Source: Gammaproteobacteria bacterium (GTDB taxonomy: Bacteria; Pseudomonadota; Gammaproteobacteria; JADZEE01). Taken from it: a stretch of DNA of 64,000 nucleotides. Location of the stretch: assembly GCA_020850735.1 (NCBI GenBank), contig JADZEE010000048.1:35510-99509 (forward strand), given 5' to 3'. The notes under the pieces were generated by a model. It saw only the letters and a program-made list of their open reading frames with translations, made no database searches and was not told the origin of the DNA. Position 1 is the first letter of the stretch; the number at the start of each line of letters is the position of its first letter. The position numbers were made by a program, and so were the translations under genes. Below are positions 25,710-34,413 of the stretch, in pieces.

Positions 25710-27896
25710 TCAGCAGGCAGGACCCGAGCAGCCCGGTCCGGCGACGCCCGGGAACCCGTGCTCGGCGGTGCTCGCCGCCTTGAGCTGGGTCGGACCCTGG
25801 ATGAGATCGGCGAGTATGTGCGCCGCCTCGGTCAGGACGACGTCGAATCTCGGATCCTTGGCGCGCTCCTTTTCCTCGTCCGCGAGCGTTTCCTCGTCCT
25901 CGTCGCTGAGGCTGCCGTCCGGCGGCAGCGGCGGCAACCCGAGCGCCGCCCGCAGGCGGTTTTCGCGCTCGGAGTGCTCGGCCTTGGCGCGTTCCTGCTC
26001 CGCGCGCCGCGTGCTCTCGACCAGACTCAAGGTCTTGCGCGCACGCACGTCCTTGAGATTCTGCGCCTCTTCGATCAGCACCTTGAAACCTTCGTCGTTG
26101 GCGATGCGCCGCTGGTGCAGTGACAGCGCGCCGGCGAGGGCGCCGAGATGCGATTTTGCCAGCACGAACCTGGCCGGTTTGACCTGATCCCAGGGCAGCG
26201 CGTTGTCGAGTGCGCGTTCGCCTTCGTCGTCCGCATAGCTCGCAGTGGGAAAGATGACGTCCGGCACGACGCCGCGATGCTGCGTGCTCGCACCGGCGAT
26301 GCGGAAGAACTGGGCGATGGTCGCCTTGAGCTGGCCGAGGCCGTCCTCCGAGAGCCGATCCAGGCGGTTGAGATCGACCAGATTCTGCACCGTGCCCTTG
26401 CCGAATGTGGGCTCGCCGATGATGATGCCGCGCTTGTAGTCCTGGATGGCGCCGGCAAAGATCTCCGACGCCGACGCGCTGTTGCGATCCACCAGCACCG
26501 CGAGCGGTCCGCCGTATTCGACCGAGGGATCGGTATCACGTTCGACCTGGATGCGGCCGTCCGCGCTGCGGACCTGGACCACCGGCCCGGTTTCGATGAA
26601 CAGGCCCGTGAGCTCGGTCGCCTCCGTCAGCGAGCCGCCGCCGTTGCTGCGCAGGTCGATGACGATACCGTCCACGCCATCGTTTTTCAGATCGACCAGG
26701 AGCTTGCGGACATCCCGTGTCGTGCTGCGGTAGTCCTTGTCGCCGGCCGCGCGCGCCTCGAAGTCGAGGTAGAACGTCGGCAGCTCGATGACGCCCAGGT
26801 GCACTTTCGACGGGCCGATCTGCACGTCGATCGTCTTTTTCTGCGCGGCCTGTTCTTCCAGCTCGATCTTGTTGCGGGTGATGGCGACGACCTTGGTCGG
26901 GCCTTCCGGGCCGCTGCTCTTGGGCAGCACCTGCAGGCGCACGGTCGTGCCCTTCGGTCCGCGGATGAGATCCACCACGTCGTCCAGGCGCCAGCCGACG
27001 ACGTCGGCGATTTCGCCGCTGTCGCCCTGGCCGACTCCGACGATGCGATCATCGGCGTGCAACCTGCCGCTCTTGTCCGCCGGGCCCCCGGGGACTACCT
27101 GGCGCACCAGCGTATATTCCTCCTCGCCCTGCAGCACCGCGCCTATGCCTTCGAGCGACAGGCTCATGCGGATGCGGAAGTTTTCCGAGGTGCGCGGCGA
27201 GAAGTACGCGGTGTGCGGCTCGATGGACGTGGTGTAGGCGTTGATGAAGACCTGGAAAACGTCCTCCGCGTTCAATTGCAGCGTGCGCCGTTCGAGACCG
27301 TCGTAGCGCGTCGCCAGGGTCTTGTGGATCTCCTGCGGATCCTTGCCGGCAATCCGCAGGCTGAGCACGTCGTTCTTCACCCGCTTGCGCCACAGTTCGT
27401 CCAGTTCCGCGCGATCCTTCGGCCACGGCGCTTTGCTGCGGTCGAGCTCGATGCTCTCGTCAACGTTGAAATCGAACGGCCGGTCGAGCAGCGACTTCAC
27501 GTAGGCGACCCGTTCGCTGACGTGGTCGCGATAGGTCTTGAAGATTTCGAACACCGGCATCAGCTCGGCCGAACGCAGGTAGTCGTCGAAACTGTCCTTC
27601 TGCGCGGACCAGGCTTCGAGGTCGGCGGCGGTGAAGAAGCTGCGCGTCGGGTCGAGGGCTTCGAGATAGCGTTCGAAGACCTGTTCGGACAGGCTGTCGT
27701 CCAGGCCGGCCTTCTTGTAGTGGTAGTTGGCGATGAAGTGGGCGATGAGCTTGGTCGCGCGCTCCTGGGCGTCCGTGGGCACCAGTTCGCCGGCGGGAAT
27801 GGTGGCGACGACGGCGCCGCCGGTGCCGCACGCGAGCAGCGTTGCGGCCAGCACGACGAGGCGGCAGCCGGCACGAAAGTTCTGTATGCGTATCAT
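25710..27896 (-). CDS. prc: tail-specific (C-terminal processing) protease, S41 family
   Basis: 728 residues from the ATG at 27896, close to the usual Prc length (about 680-720). A signal peptide (MIRIQNF...VVLAATLLACGTGGAVVA) may end in a lipobox (LLAC). The N-terminal helical domain (TKLIAHFIANYHYKKAGLDDSLSEQVFERYLEALDPTRSFF) is typical. A PDZ domain lies about 225-330 and the S41 core follows: DLRSNGGGSLTEATELTGLF, catalytic Ser in DRNSASASEIFAGAI, Lys in GEPTFGKGTVQ. A DUF3340-like C-terminal region has a Lys/Glu-rich coiled part. It degrades periplasmic proteins and trims cell-wall enzymes. Confidence 0.95.
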   Translation of the reverse strand: MIRIQNFRAGCRLVVLAATLLACGTGGAVVATIPAGELVPTDAQERATKLIAHFIANYHYKKAGLDDSLSEQVFERYLEALDPTRSFFTAADLEAWSAQKDSFDDYLRSAELMPVFEIFKTYRDHVSERVAYVKSLLDRPFDFNVDESIELDRSKAPWPKDRAELDELWRKRVKNDVLSLRIAGKDPQEIHKTLATRYDGLERRTLQLNAEDVFQVFINAYTTSIEPHTAYFSPRTSENFRIRMSLSLEGIGAVLQGEEEYTLVRQVVPGGPADKSGRLHADDRIVGVGQGDSGEIADVVGWRLDDVVDLIRGPKGTTVRLQVLPKSSGPEGPTKVVAITRNKIELEEQAAQKKTIDVQIGPSKVHLGVIELPTFYLDFEARAAGDKDYRSTTRDVRKLLVDLKNDGVDGIVIDLRSNGGGSLTEATELTGLFIETGPVVQVRSADGRIQVERDTDPSVEYGGPLAVLVDRNSASASEIFAGAIQDYKRGIIIGEPTFGKGTVQNLVDLNRLDRLSEDGLGQLKATIAQFFRIAGASTQHRGVVPDVIFPTASYADDEGERALDNALPWDQVKPARFVLAKSHLGALAGALSLHQRRIANDEGFKVLIEEAQNLKDVRARKTLSLVESTRRAEQERAKAEHSERENRLRAALGLPPLPPDGSLSDEDEETLADEEKERAKDPRFDVVLTEAAHILADLIQGPTQLKAASTAEHGFPGVAGPGCSGPAC

Positions 27897-28044
27897 GGCA
27901 GGGGAATTCGACCGTTCCGACGGGGTTGGGTTCGCCGCTCGCCGCGATTCTAGCGCAACTGATCTCGTGGTGCGTAGTCGCGACAGTTGCAGATTGCGTG
28001 CCACGCACGGTAGCGTTCACGCACGCGAACCGATCGCAGCGACG

Positions 28045-28512
28045 ATGCGCAGCCTCGAAGAATGGTTCACCGAATACGCCGTCAGCCACCGCCACCCGGT
28101 GAACGAACGGCTGCACCAGGTCTGCGTGCCGCTCATCGCGGTGAGCCTGCTGGCGCTGCTGTGGCCGATCCCGCTGCCGGCGGCCCTCGCCGGGACGGCC
28201 GCGGCCGCGAACTGGGCGAGCCTGGTTGCGGCGGTGGCGCTGGCCTATTACGCCCTGCTGTCGCCGGCGCTCGCCCTCGGCATGCTGGCCTGCGCCTTGC
28301 CGGTGCTTGCGCTCATTGCCGCCGCGGCCGGCACGGGTTTGCCGCTCGGCGCCGTCGCCGCCACGGTATTCGTCCTGGCGTGGCTCGGGCAGTTGGCCGG
28401 TCATCGGGTGGAAGGCCGGCGGCCGGCATTTTTTCGCGACCTGCAGTTCCTGCTGATCGGCCCGTTATGGGTACTGGCCGCCCTCTACCGGCGGCTCGGG
28501 CTGAGCTACTGA
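28045..28512 (+). CDS. Mpo1-like (DUF962) membrane protein
   Basis: 155 residues from the ATG at 28045. The start MRSLEEWFTEYAVSHRHPVNERLHQVCVPLI contains the family HxxxxNxxxHxxxxP pattern. GQLAGHRVEGRRPAFFRDLQFLLIGPLWVL contains the second conserved His and the end motif. Four hydrophobic helices lie between. Yeast Mpo1 is an iron-dependent dioxygenase in 2-hydroxy fatty acid breakdown; bacterial homologues are mostly untested. It is divergent from prc and 31 bp upstream of rnd, so probably co-transcribed with rnd. Confidence 0.9.
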   Translation: MRSLEEWFTEYAVSHRHPVNERLHQVCVPLIAVSLLALLWPIPLPAALAGTAAAANWASLVAAVALAYYALLSPALALGMLACALPVLALIAAAAGTGLPLGAVAATVFVLAWLGQLAGHRVEGRRPAFFRDLQFLLIGPLWVLAALYRRLGLSY

Positions 28513-28543
28513 GGACGGCGGGCGCAGGCCCGGTACAGGGAGC

Positions 28544-29713
28544 ATGAACACCTCGACCGATGCGATGTACGTCGACACCGCCGCCGCGCTGGCCGCGCTG
28601 GCCGCGCGCCTGCGCGGCGCCGAGTGGATTGCGTTCGACACCGAATTCATCCGTGACGAAACCTACTATCCGGAGCTGTGTCTGCTGCAGGTGGCGACCC
28701 CGGCGGTGTGTGCGTGCGTCGACGTGATTGCCCTGCCCGCGCTCGGAGCGATCGGCGAGTTGCTCCTCGACCCGCGGGTGCTCAAGGTCCTGCACGCCGG
28801 CCGGCAGGATCTCGAGGTACTGCTGCAGCGGCTCGGGGCAGTGCCGGCGCCCGTGTTCGACACCCAGATCGCGGCGCCGCTGCTCGGTTACCCGGAACAG
28901 GTGAGCTACGCCGATCTCGTCCGGCGCGTGCTGGGAGCCCACGTCGACAAGGGCCAGAGCCGGGCGGACTGGCGGCGGCGCCCCCTGACCCCGGCACAGA
29001 TCCGTTACGCCGAGGATGACGTGCGCCACCTGGCCGCGCTGTATCCGCGGATCCGCGCCGAGCTGGTCGCGCGCGGACGCGATACCTGGCTGGAGGCGGA
29101 GCTCGCCGCACTCGCGGATCCGGCGTTGTATGCCACCGCACCCGAGGATGCCTGGGAACGGGTCAAGGGTGCGCGCAACCTGCGCGGGGCCGAGCTGGCG
29201 GCGCTCGTCGGGCTCGCCGCCTGGCGCGAGCGTACCGCCATGGCGGAGAACCGCCCGCGCGGTTGGATCCTCAGAGACGACACGCTCGTGGACCTCGCCC
29301 GGCAGCGGCCCACGACCGCGGCGGAGATCGCGCGCCTGCGCTCGGTCCCCGAACGGGTCGCACGCCGGCATGGCGAGGCGCTGGCCGCGCTGATCGCCCA
29401 GGCCGCCGGCACCCGACCGCCGCCGAGCGCCGAGCGGGCAGTCCCGGTGCGCCTCGATGCCGGTGGCGAAGCGCTGGTGGACGTGCTGATGGCCGCGGTG
29501 CGGCTGCGGGCCGCGAGCGCCGAGCTGCACCCGTCCGTGCTGGCCAGCCGCGGGCAGCTCGAGGCCCTGGTCGCCGATCCGGACGGCCGGCACCCGCTGT
29601 TGCGGGGCTGGCGGCGCGAGTTGGTCGGCCGTGAGCTGGCGGCGATCGTCGCCGGCACGGCGAGTGTGCGTTACGGGCACGGACGATTCGAGATCGACGT
29701 GCATGGCGACTGA
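28544..29713 (+). CDS. rnd: ribonuclease D
   Basis: 389 residues. The DEDD exonuclease motifs are complete: WIAFDTEFIRDETYYPELCLLQ (D, E), LHAGRQDLEVLLQ (D) and QIRYAEDDVRHL (Y...D). An HRDC domain follows (about residues 210-290: RNLRGAELAALVGLAAWRERTAMAENRP). RNase D trims tRNA 3' ends. The stop overlaps the start of the following PQQ-type dehydrogenase by 11 bases, so the two are coupled although unrelated in function. Confidence 0.96.
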   Translation: MNTSTDAMYVDTAAALAALAARLRGAEWIAFDTEFIRDETYYPELCLLQVATPAVCACVDVIALPALGAIGELLLDPRVLKVLHAGRQDLEVLLQRLGAVPAPVFDTQIAAPLLGYPEQVSYADLVRRVLGAHVDKGQSRADWRRRPLTPAQIRYAEDDVRHLAALYPRIRAELVARGRDTWLEAELAALADPALYATAPEDAWERVKGARNLRGAELAALVGLAAWRERTAMAENRPRGWILRDDTLVDLARQRPTTAAEIARLRSVPERVARRHGEALAALIAQAAGTRPPPSAERAVPVRLDAGGEALVDVLMAAVRLRAASAELHPSVLASRGQLEALVADPDGRHPLLRGWRRELVGRELAAIVAGTASVRYGHGRFEIDVHGD

Positions 29714-31010
29714 AGCGGGGGCCGCGCGGTCCGCCCGCGCCATCACCCTCGTCGCGCTGCTCCTCGCGGTGTCCGGCTGCGAGCGCTCGCCGCCCGCGGG
29801 CACGGATGGCGGTGTGGCGTGCGACGTCGACAACGGCGGGCTCGAGCTGCCGGCCGGATTCTGCGCACTCGTGGTCACCGATCACCTCGCCGGGGCGCGT
29901 CACCTGGTGGTGAGCGAGGACGGTGATGTCTACGTGAGCCTGCGTATCCCCCGGCTCGACTTCGGCGGCATCGCCGCCTTGCGCGACAGCGATCACGACG
30001 GCCGCGCCGACCTCGTCGAGCAGTTCGGCAAGGAGGGCGGTGTGGGCATCGCGCTGCACGGCGGCTACCTGTACTTCGGTGCCGACGCCCGCATCCTGCG
30101 CTACCGCCGCGAGCCCGGCGAGCTCGTTCCCGCCGCCGCACCGGAGGTCGTCGTCGATGGCTTCCCGGCGGGCGAATACCACAGCGCGCGTACCTTCGCG
30201 TTCACGCCCGATGGCGGCCTGCTGGTCAACGTCGGTGCACCCTCGAACGCCTGTCAGATCGAGGACCGGGTGCCGGGTTCCGCGGGTCGCGCGCCCTGTC
30301 CCGAGCTGCGCACCGCGGCCGGGATCTGGCGCTACGCGGCCGACGCGCTCGGTCAACACCACCCCGGTGACGGGCAGCGCCATGCCAGCGGTATTCGCCA
30401 CGTGCTCGCGGTGGACCGGTCGCCGGCGGACGGTGAGCTGTACGTGATCCAGCACGGTCGCGACGAGCTGCACCAGAACTGGCCGGCGTCGTATGACGCG
30501 CGGCAAGGGCAGCAGTTACCGGCGGAGGAGATGCTGCGGGTGCGCGCGGGCGACGATTTCGGCTGGCCGTACTGCTATTTCGACGGCCGCGTCCAGCGGC
30601 GTGTGCTGGCGCCGGAATACGGCGGCGACGGCGTGACGCAGGGGCGTTGCGACAGCTATCCGTCGCCGGTCGCGGCGTTGCCGGCCCACGCCGGTCCCAA
30701 CGCCATGGTGTTCTACCGCGGCGACCAGTTCCCGGCCCGCTACCGCGACGGCGCGTTCGTGGCCCTGCACGGCACCTACCTGCGCGCGGACGGGAGCCGC
30801 GCCGGCAGCCAGGTGGCTTTCATTCCGATGCCGGCGGGCGGCGGCGCGGGCGCCTGGGAGGTATTCGCGCAGCTTGCCGCGGGCGACGCGCCGGGCGCGG
30901 GCCCCGCATACCGGCCGACGGGGCTCGCGCTCGGCCCGGATGGTTCGCTGTACGTGGCCGACTCGGAATCCGGACGCGTGTGGCGCATCGTGTACCCGAG
31001 CGGGCCCTGA
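29703..31010 (+). CDS. PQQ-dependent sugar dehydrogenase-like lipoprotein (L-sorbosone dehydrogenase family)
   Basis: 435 residues from the ATG at 29703, overlapping rnd by 11 bases. The signal sequence ends in a lipobox (LLLAVSGC), predicting a lipid-anchored periplasmic protein. The rest is a six-bladed soluble quinoprotein propeller: HLVVSEDGDVYVSLR, GGIAALRDSDHDGRADLVEQFG, GIALHGGYLYFGAD, GIRHVLAVDRSPADGELYVIQHGRDEL and the closing PTGLALGPDGSLYVADSESGRVWRI. Such proteins oxidise aldoses or sorbosone with PQQ and calcium. The cofactor is inferred from the fold family; the solitary pqqA at 14.9 kb makes it plausible. Confidence 0.87.
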   Translation: MATEAGAARSARAITLVALLLAVSGCERSPPAGTDGGVACDVDNGGLELPAGFCALVVTDHLAGARHLVVSEDGDVYVSLRIPRLDFGGIAALRDSDHDGRADLVEQFGKEGGVGIALHGGYLYFGADARILRYRREPGELVPAAAPEVVVDGFPAGEYHSARTFAFTPDGGLLVNVGAPSNACQIEDRVPGSAGRAPCPELRTAAGIWRYAADALGQHHPGDGQRHASGIRHVLAVDRSPADGELYVIQHGRDELHQNWPASYDARQGQQLPAEEMLRVRAGDDFGWPYCYFDGRVQRRVLAPEYGGDGVTQGRCDSYPSPVAALPAHAGPNAMVFYRGDQFPARYRDGAFVALHGTYLRADGSRAGSQVAFIPMPAGGGAGAWEVFAQLAAGDAPGAGPAYRPTGLALGPDGSLYVADSESGRVWRIVYPSGP

Positions 31011-31032
31011 ATCCCGTTCTGGCGTGCGCCGC

Positions 31033-31347
31033 CTACCGCTCCGCACCCGGCTGCAGGTATTCCGGGAAGTCGCGCTCGAAATTCGGGAAATACATCTTGA
31101 TCACATTGAGGTCGAAGCTGGGCAGGATCTCGCTCGGTTGCTCGCGCTCGAGCAGAAACCGGAACGCCGCGCGCACGCACTCCTGAGGCTCGGTGCCGCC
31201 GCCGGTGAGACGCTGCCAGGTGGCGCTGGTGAGCGTGACGCGGTGCTGGGTCTGCACGCCGCGGTCCTCGACAGTGACGCCGAATACCATCGGCTCGGCG
31301 TCCGAGGTCTGTTCGACGTGGATATTGACTTGACCGCGGTAAATCAT
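31033..31347 (-). CDS. conserved protein of unknown function
   Basis: 104 residues from the ATG at 31347 (MIYRGQVNIHVEQTSDAEP...). The N-terminal half is a beta-rich segment (MVFGVTVEDRGVQTQHRVTLTSATWQRLTGG) and the C-terminal half is helical (ECVRAAFRFLLEREQPSEILPSFDLNVIKMYFPNFERDFPEYL). It looks like a compact soluble domain. I know of similar short proteins annotated only as hypothetical. It converges with the PQQ-type gene and is followed at 75 bp by the FKBP gene upstream on the same strand. Confidence 0.75.
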   Translation of the reverse strand: MIYRGQVNIHVEQTSDAEPMVFGVTVEDRGVQTQHRVTLTSATWQRLTGGGTEPQECVRAAFRFLLEREQPSEILPSFDLNVIKMYFPNFERDFPEYLQPGAER

Positions 31348-31422
31348 GGCTCCGGCCGCTGTGGCGCGCACACAGGATAACCGCTTTGCCGGCGCTCCGA
31401 CAGGCGCGCGCGGCCGCGCGCT

Positions 31423-32091
31423 CTATTCGATGCCGAGCAGCTCGATGTCAAACACGAGCGTCTCGTTCGGACCGATCGCCGCACCCGCCCCGCGGGCCCC
31501 GTAGGCGAGTGACGCCGGCACGAACACCTGCCATTTCGAGCCGACCGGCATGAGCTGCAGCGCTTCCTGCCAGCCTTTGATCACGCTATTCAGCGGCAGC
31601 ACGGCGGCTTCTTTGCGCCGGTGGGAGCTGTCGAATTCGCGCCCGTCGAGCAGCGTGCCGGTGTAATGCACCTTGACGGTGTCGGTCGCCTTCGGACGCG
31701 GCCCGGTGCCTTCGCGCAGCACCTTGTACTGCAAGCCGCTCTCGAGGGCCTTGACTGCCGGATCTTCCTTGTTTTTCGCCAGATACGCCCGCCCGGTTTC
31801 GAGGTTCTGCCTGGCCATCTCGCGCAGATTGTCGGTGGCTTTGGCCTGCTGGCGCTCGAGGACCGCCTCCATTTCCGCGGCGCTGATGCGGGGCGTGCGA
31901 CCGGCGGCGGCATCGCCGACGGCGAGACTGAAGGCGTCGGGATCGATGCTGACGCCCTGGCGCAGCATGCTCTGCACGATCTGCAGACCGACCGCGTAAC
32001 TGAATTTCTGTTGATCCGTTTCCAGCCCGCTCTCGGCAGCCAGCACGGGCAGCGCTGCCACGGTTACCAGGGTCATGAGGAGACGCTTCAT
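31423..32091 (-). CDS. FKBP-type peptidyl-prolyl cis-trans isomerase (Mip/FkpA-like)
   Basis: 222 residues from the ATG at 32091. A signal peptide (MKRLLMTLVTVAALPVLAAE) leads to the FKBP N-terminal dimerisation domain (DQQKFSYAVGLQIVQSMLRQGVSIDPDAFSLAVGDA, about 25-75) and a long helix. The FKBP catalytic domain spans about 125-222: VKVHYTGTLLDGREFDSSHRR, LNSVIKGWQEALQLMPVGSKW, VPASLAYGARGAG and NETLVFDIELLGI. It is a periplasmic folding factor. It is divergent from the GGDEF-EAL gene. Confidence 0.95.
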   Translation of the reverse strand: MKRLLMTLVTVAALPVLAAESGLETDQQKFSYAVGLQIVQSMLRQGVSIDPDAFSLAVGDAAAGRTPRISAAEMEAVLERQQAKATDNLREMARQNLETGRAYLAKNKEDPAVKALESGLQYKVLREGTGPRPKATDTVKVHYTGTLLDGREFDSSHRRKEAAVLPLNSVIKGWQEALQLMPVGSKWQVFVPASLAYGARGAGAAIGPNETLVFDIELLGIE

Positions 32092-32337
32092 CCCGGGGAT
32101 CCTTTCGTCATAATCGGGGACGGCCGGGGCCGGACGACCCCGGATCAGGTCTAATACGGGTAGTTCCCGTCGCGGGCAGCTTGGTACCATGGACGCTGGC
32201 GCCGCCGACGACGTGGCAATGATCCCACAACCGCCTGCCCAGTCCAAGCGAGTCCGGGTGTGTACCGGCTCATTGCAGCCGACCGCGCCGCCCGCCGGTG
32301 GTGCCTCTTGGCCGGGGGCAGGTCGGTACGCACGGCA

Positions 32338-34413
32338 ATGCAATTACTGAAGAACCTCTCCATCCGGCGCAAGCTCATCATCTTCTCGATGGGCGTCACG
32401 TCCACCGCCTTGCTCATCGTCACGGTCGCGGGCCTTTATCGCGACGCGCTGCAGGCACGTCAGGTCGTGGGCGAGCGCCTCGAGCAGCAGGCGAACGTGC
32501 TCGCCGCCAGCGTCACCGCACCACTGCTGCTCGGTGACCGCAAGGCGTTACAGGACGCGCTGCTGTCGCTCGGCTCGGACCAGGGGATCGTGCGGGCCCG
32601 CGTGCTGGACGACGCCGGCCAGATCCTGGCCGAATACCTGCGCCCGGGGAGCGAGCTGCCGGCAGCCGAGGCCAGTGTCCGCCACGTTCGTGAGGTCACG
32701 CTGGCCTCACGCAGGCTCGGTGAGGTCGAGATCGTGGCCCAGCCCACCGCGGTCGCGCTGTGGTTCGCGGAGCTCAACCGGCTGAGCCTGGTGACCCTGG
32801 CCATCGCCATCGTCATCGCCTACGCGCTGTCCGTGCAGCTCGAACGCATCATCTCGCGTCCGCTCGTGCATCTGGCCGCGATCGCCCGGCGGGTGACCTA
32901 CGAGCGCGACTACACCCTGCGGGCGAGCTACGAATCCGCGGACGAGTTCGGCCATCTGACGGCAGCGTTCAACCGCATGCTCGATCAGATCCAGCAACGG
33001 GACGAGCTGCTCGAGGACGAGGTCCGCGAGCGTACCGAGGATCTCGTGCGTGTGAATGAGCGGCTCAAGCACCAGGCCTATCATGACGCGCTGACCAAAC
33101 TGCCGAACCGGGCGCTGTTCGATGATCGACTCACGCTGGCCCTGGCACAGGCAGAACGCGAACGGACGAAGGTGGCGGTGCTGTTTCTCGATCTCGACAA
33201 TTTCAAGACCATCAACGACACGCTCGGGCACGACTACGGCGACGAAATGTTGCGCCACGTCGCCCAGCGGTTGCGTGGCGCCGTGCGTCGCAACGACACG
33301 GTCGCGCGCCTCGGCGGCGACGAGTTCACCGTCATCGTCACCAAGATGGACGACGCCGACGCGGCGGCCGTGGTCGCGCGCTCGATTCTCGAGGTGCTGC
33401 GCGAACCCATCCACGTCAACGATCAGAACCTGCACGTTACGGTGAGTATCGGCATCAGCATCTATCCCGATCACGGCGAGACCGTCACCACGCTCAAGCG
33501 CAACGCCGATACCGCCATGTATCAGGCCAAAGAGCGCGGCAGGGACAACTTTCAGTTCTACTCCGATGAGCTCGACACGGTCGTCGGCCAGCGCCTGATG
33601 CTGCTGACCGAGCTCGAGCGCGCCATCGACCGCGGCGATCTGCAGGTCTATTACCAGCCGCTGGCGGACGCGTCCACGGGCCGCATCGCCGGCGTCGAGG
33701 CGCTGGCACGCTGGCGACACCCTACCCGCGGGCTGATGAGCGCGGCGCAGTTCATTCCGTTTGCGGAGGAAGCCGGGCTGATCAGCCGTGTCGACGAATG
33801 GATGATCGCCGCCGTGATGCGCCAGTGCGCGGAATGGAACGCACGGGGTCACCGCCCGCCGCTGACGTCCTGCAACGTCGCGATCGCGACGCTGCGCGAA
33901 GCGGGATTCGGTGATCTGATGCGCAAGCTCGCACGCACGCACGGCGTCACTCCGGCGTGGATCGCAATCGAGATCAGCGAACGCGCACTGATGCACGCCA
34001 CCGAGGACGATCTCGACGTGTTGCGTGACATACGCGGGCTCGGTTTTCGACTCATCATCGACGATTTCGGTTCCGGCTACTCGGCGTTCAGCTACCTGCC
34101 GCAGTGCCCGGTGGATCAGGTGAAGATCGACCGCTCTTTCGTCCGTAACGTGGCCCGTGACCGTTACGGTGCGGCGGCGGTGCGCGCCATCGTGGCCATG
34201 GCGCGCAGCCTGGAGCTGGTCATCGCGGCCAAAGGTGTGGCGGAACGCGCGCAGCAGAGCGCGCTGCAGCTCGTCGGCCTGACCCTCGTGCAGGGGTACT
34301 TCAGCGGCGAGCCCGTGCCCGCCGCACAGGTGCCGGAGCTGATGGACATGCGTGGTCCGTGGCTGGCCGATACCGCCGCGGATCCGGAACGCCCCCGCGC
34401 GAACGATGAGTGA
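32338..34413 (+). CDS. membrane GGDEF-EAL protein with intact cyclase and altered EAL site
   Basis: 691 residues from the ATG at 32338. Transmembrane helices near residues 14-35 and 145-165 flank a periplasmic sensor region, followed by HAMP (about 165-220) and a coiled coil. The GGDEF domain (about 245-405) has GGDEF at 326-330 and an RxxD inhibitory site (R317-R-N-D320). The EAL domain (about 420-675) keeps E454-A-L, the Asn block CNVAIATL, IEISERAL, IIDDFGSGYSAFSYL and KIDRSFV. The EGV(E/T) block reads AAKGVAE, so Lys632 replaces the catalytic Glu. A net diguanylate cyclase is expected. The stop overlaps soxC by 8 bases. Confidence 0.93.
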   Translation: MQLLKNLSIRRKLIIFSMGVTSTALLIVTVAGLYRDALQARQVVGERLEQQANVLAASVTAPLLLGDRKALQDALLSLGSDQGIVRARVLDDAGQILAEYLRPGSELPAAEASVRHVREVTLASRRLGEVEIVAQPTAVALWFAELNRLSLVTLAIAIVIAYALSVQLERIISRPLVHLAAIARRVTYERDYTLRASYESADEFGHLTAAFNRMLDQIQQRDELLEDEVRERTEDLVRVNERLKHQAYHDALTKLPNRALFDDRLTLALAQAERERTKVAVLFLDLDNFKTINDTLGHDYGDEMLRHVAQRLRGAVRRNDTVARLGGDEFTVIVTKMDDADAAAVVARSILEVLREPIHVNDQNLHVTVSIGISIYPDHGETVTTLKRNADTAMYQAKERGRDNFQFYSDELDTVVGQRLMLLTELERAIDRGDLQVYYQPLADASTGRIAGVEALARWRHPTRGLMSAAQFIPFAEEAGLISRVDEWMIAAVMRQCAEWNARGHRPPLTSCNVAIATLREAGFGDLMRKLARTHGVTPAWIAIEISERALMHATEDDLDVLRDIRGLGFRLIIDDFGSGYSAFSYLPQCPVDQVKIDRSFVRNVARDRYGAAAVRAIVAMARSLELVIAAKGVAERAQQSALQLVGLTLVQGYFSGEPVPAAQVPELMDMRGPWLADTAADPERPRANDE

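Noticed and set aside
26148..27953. 601-codon plus-strand frame opposite prc
   Set aside because: Antisense shadow of a well-conserved protease; composition is His/Asp/Arg/Leu with no domain.
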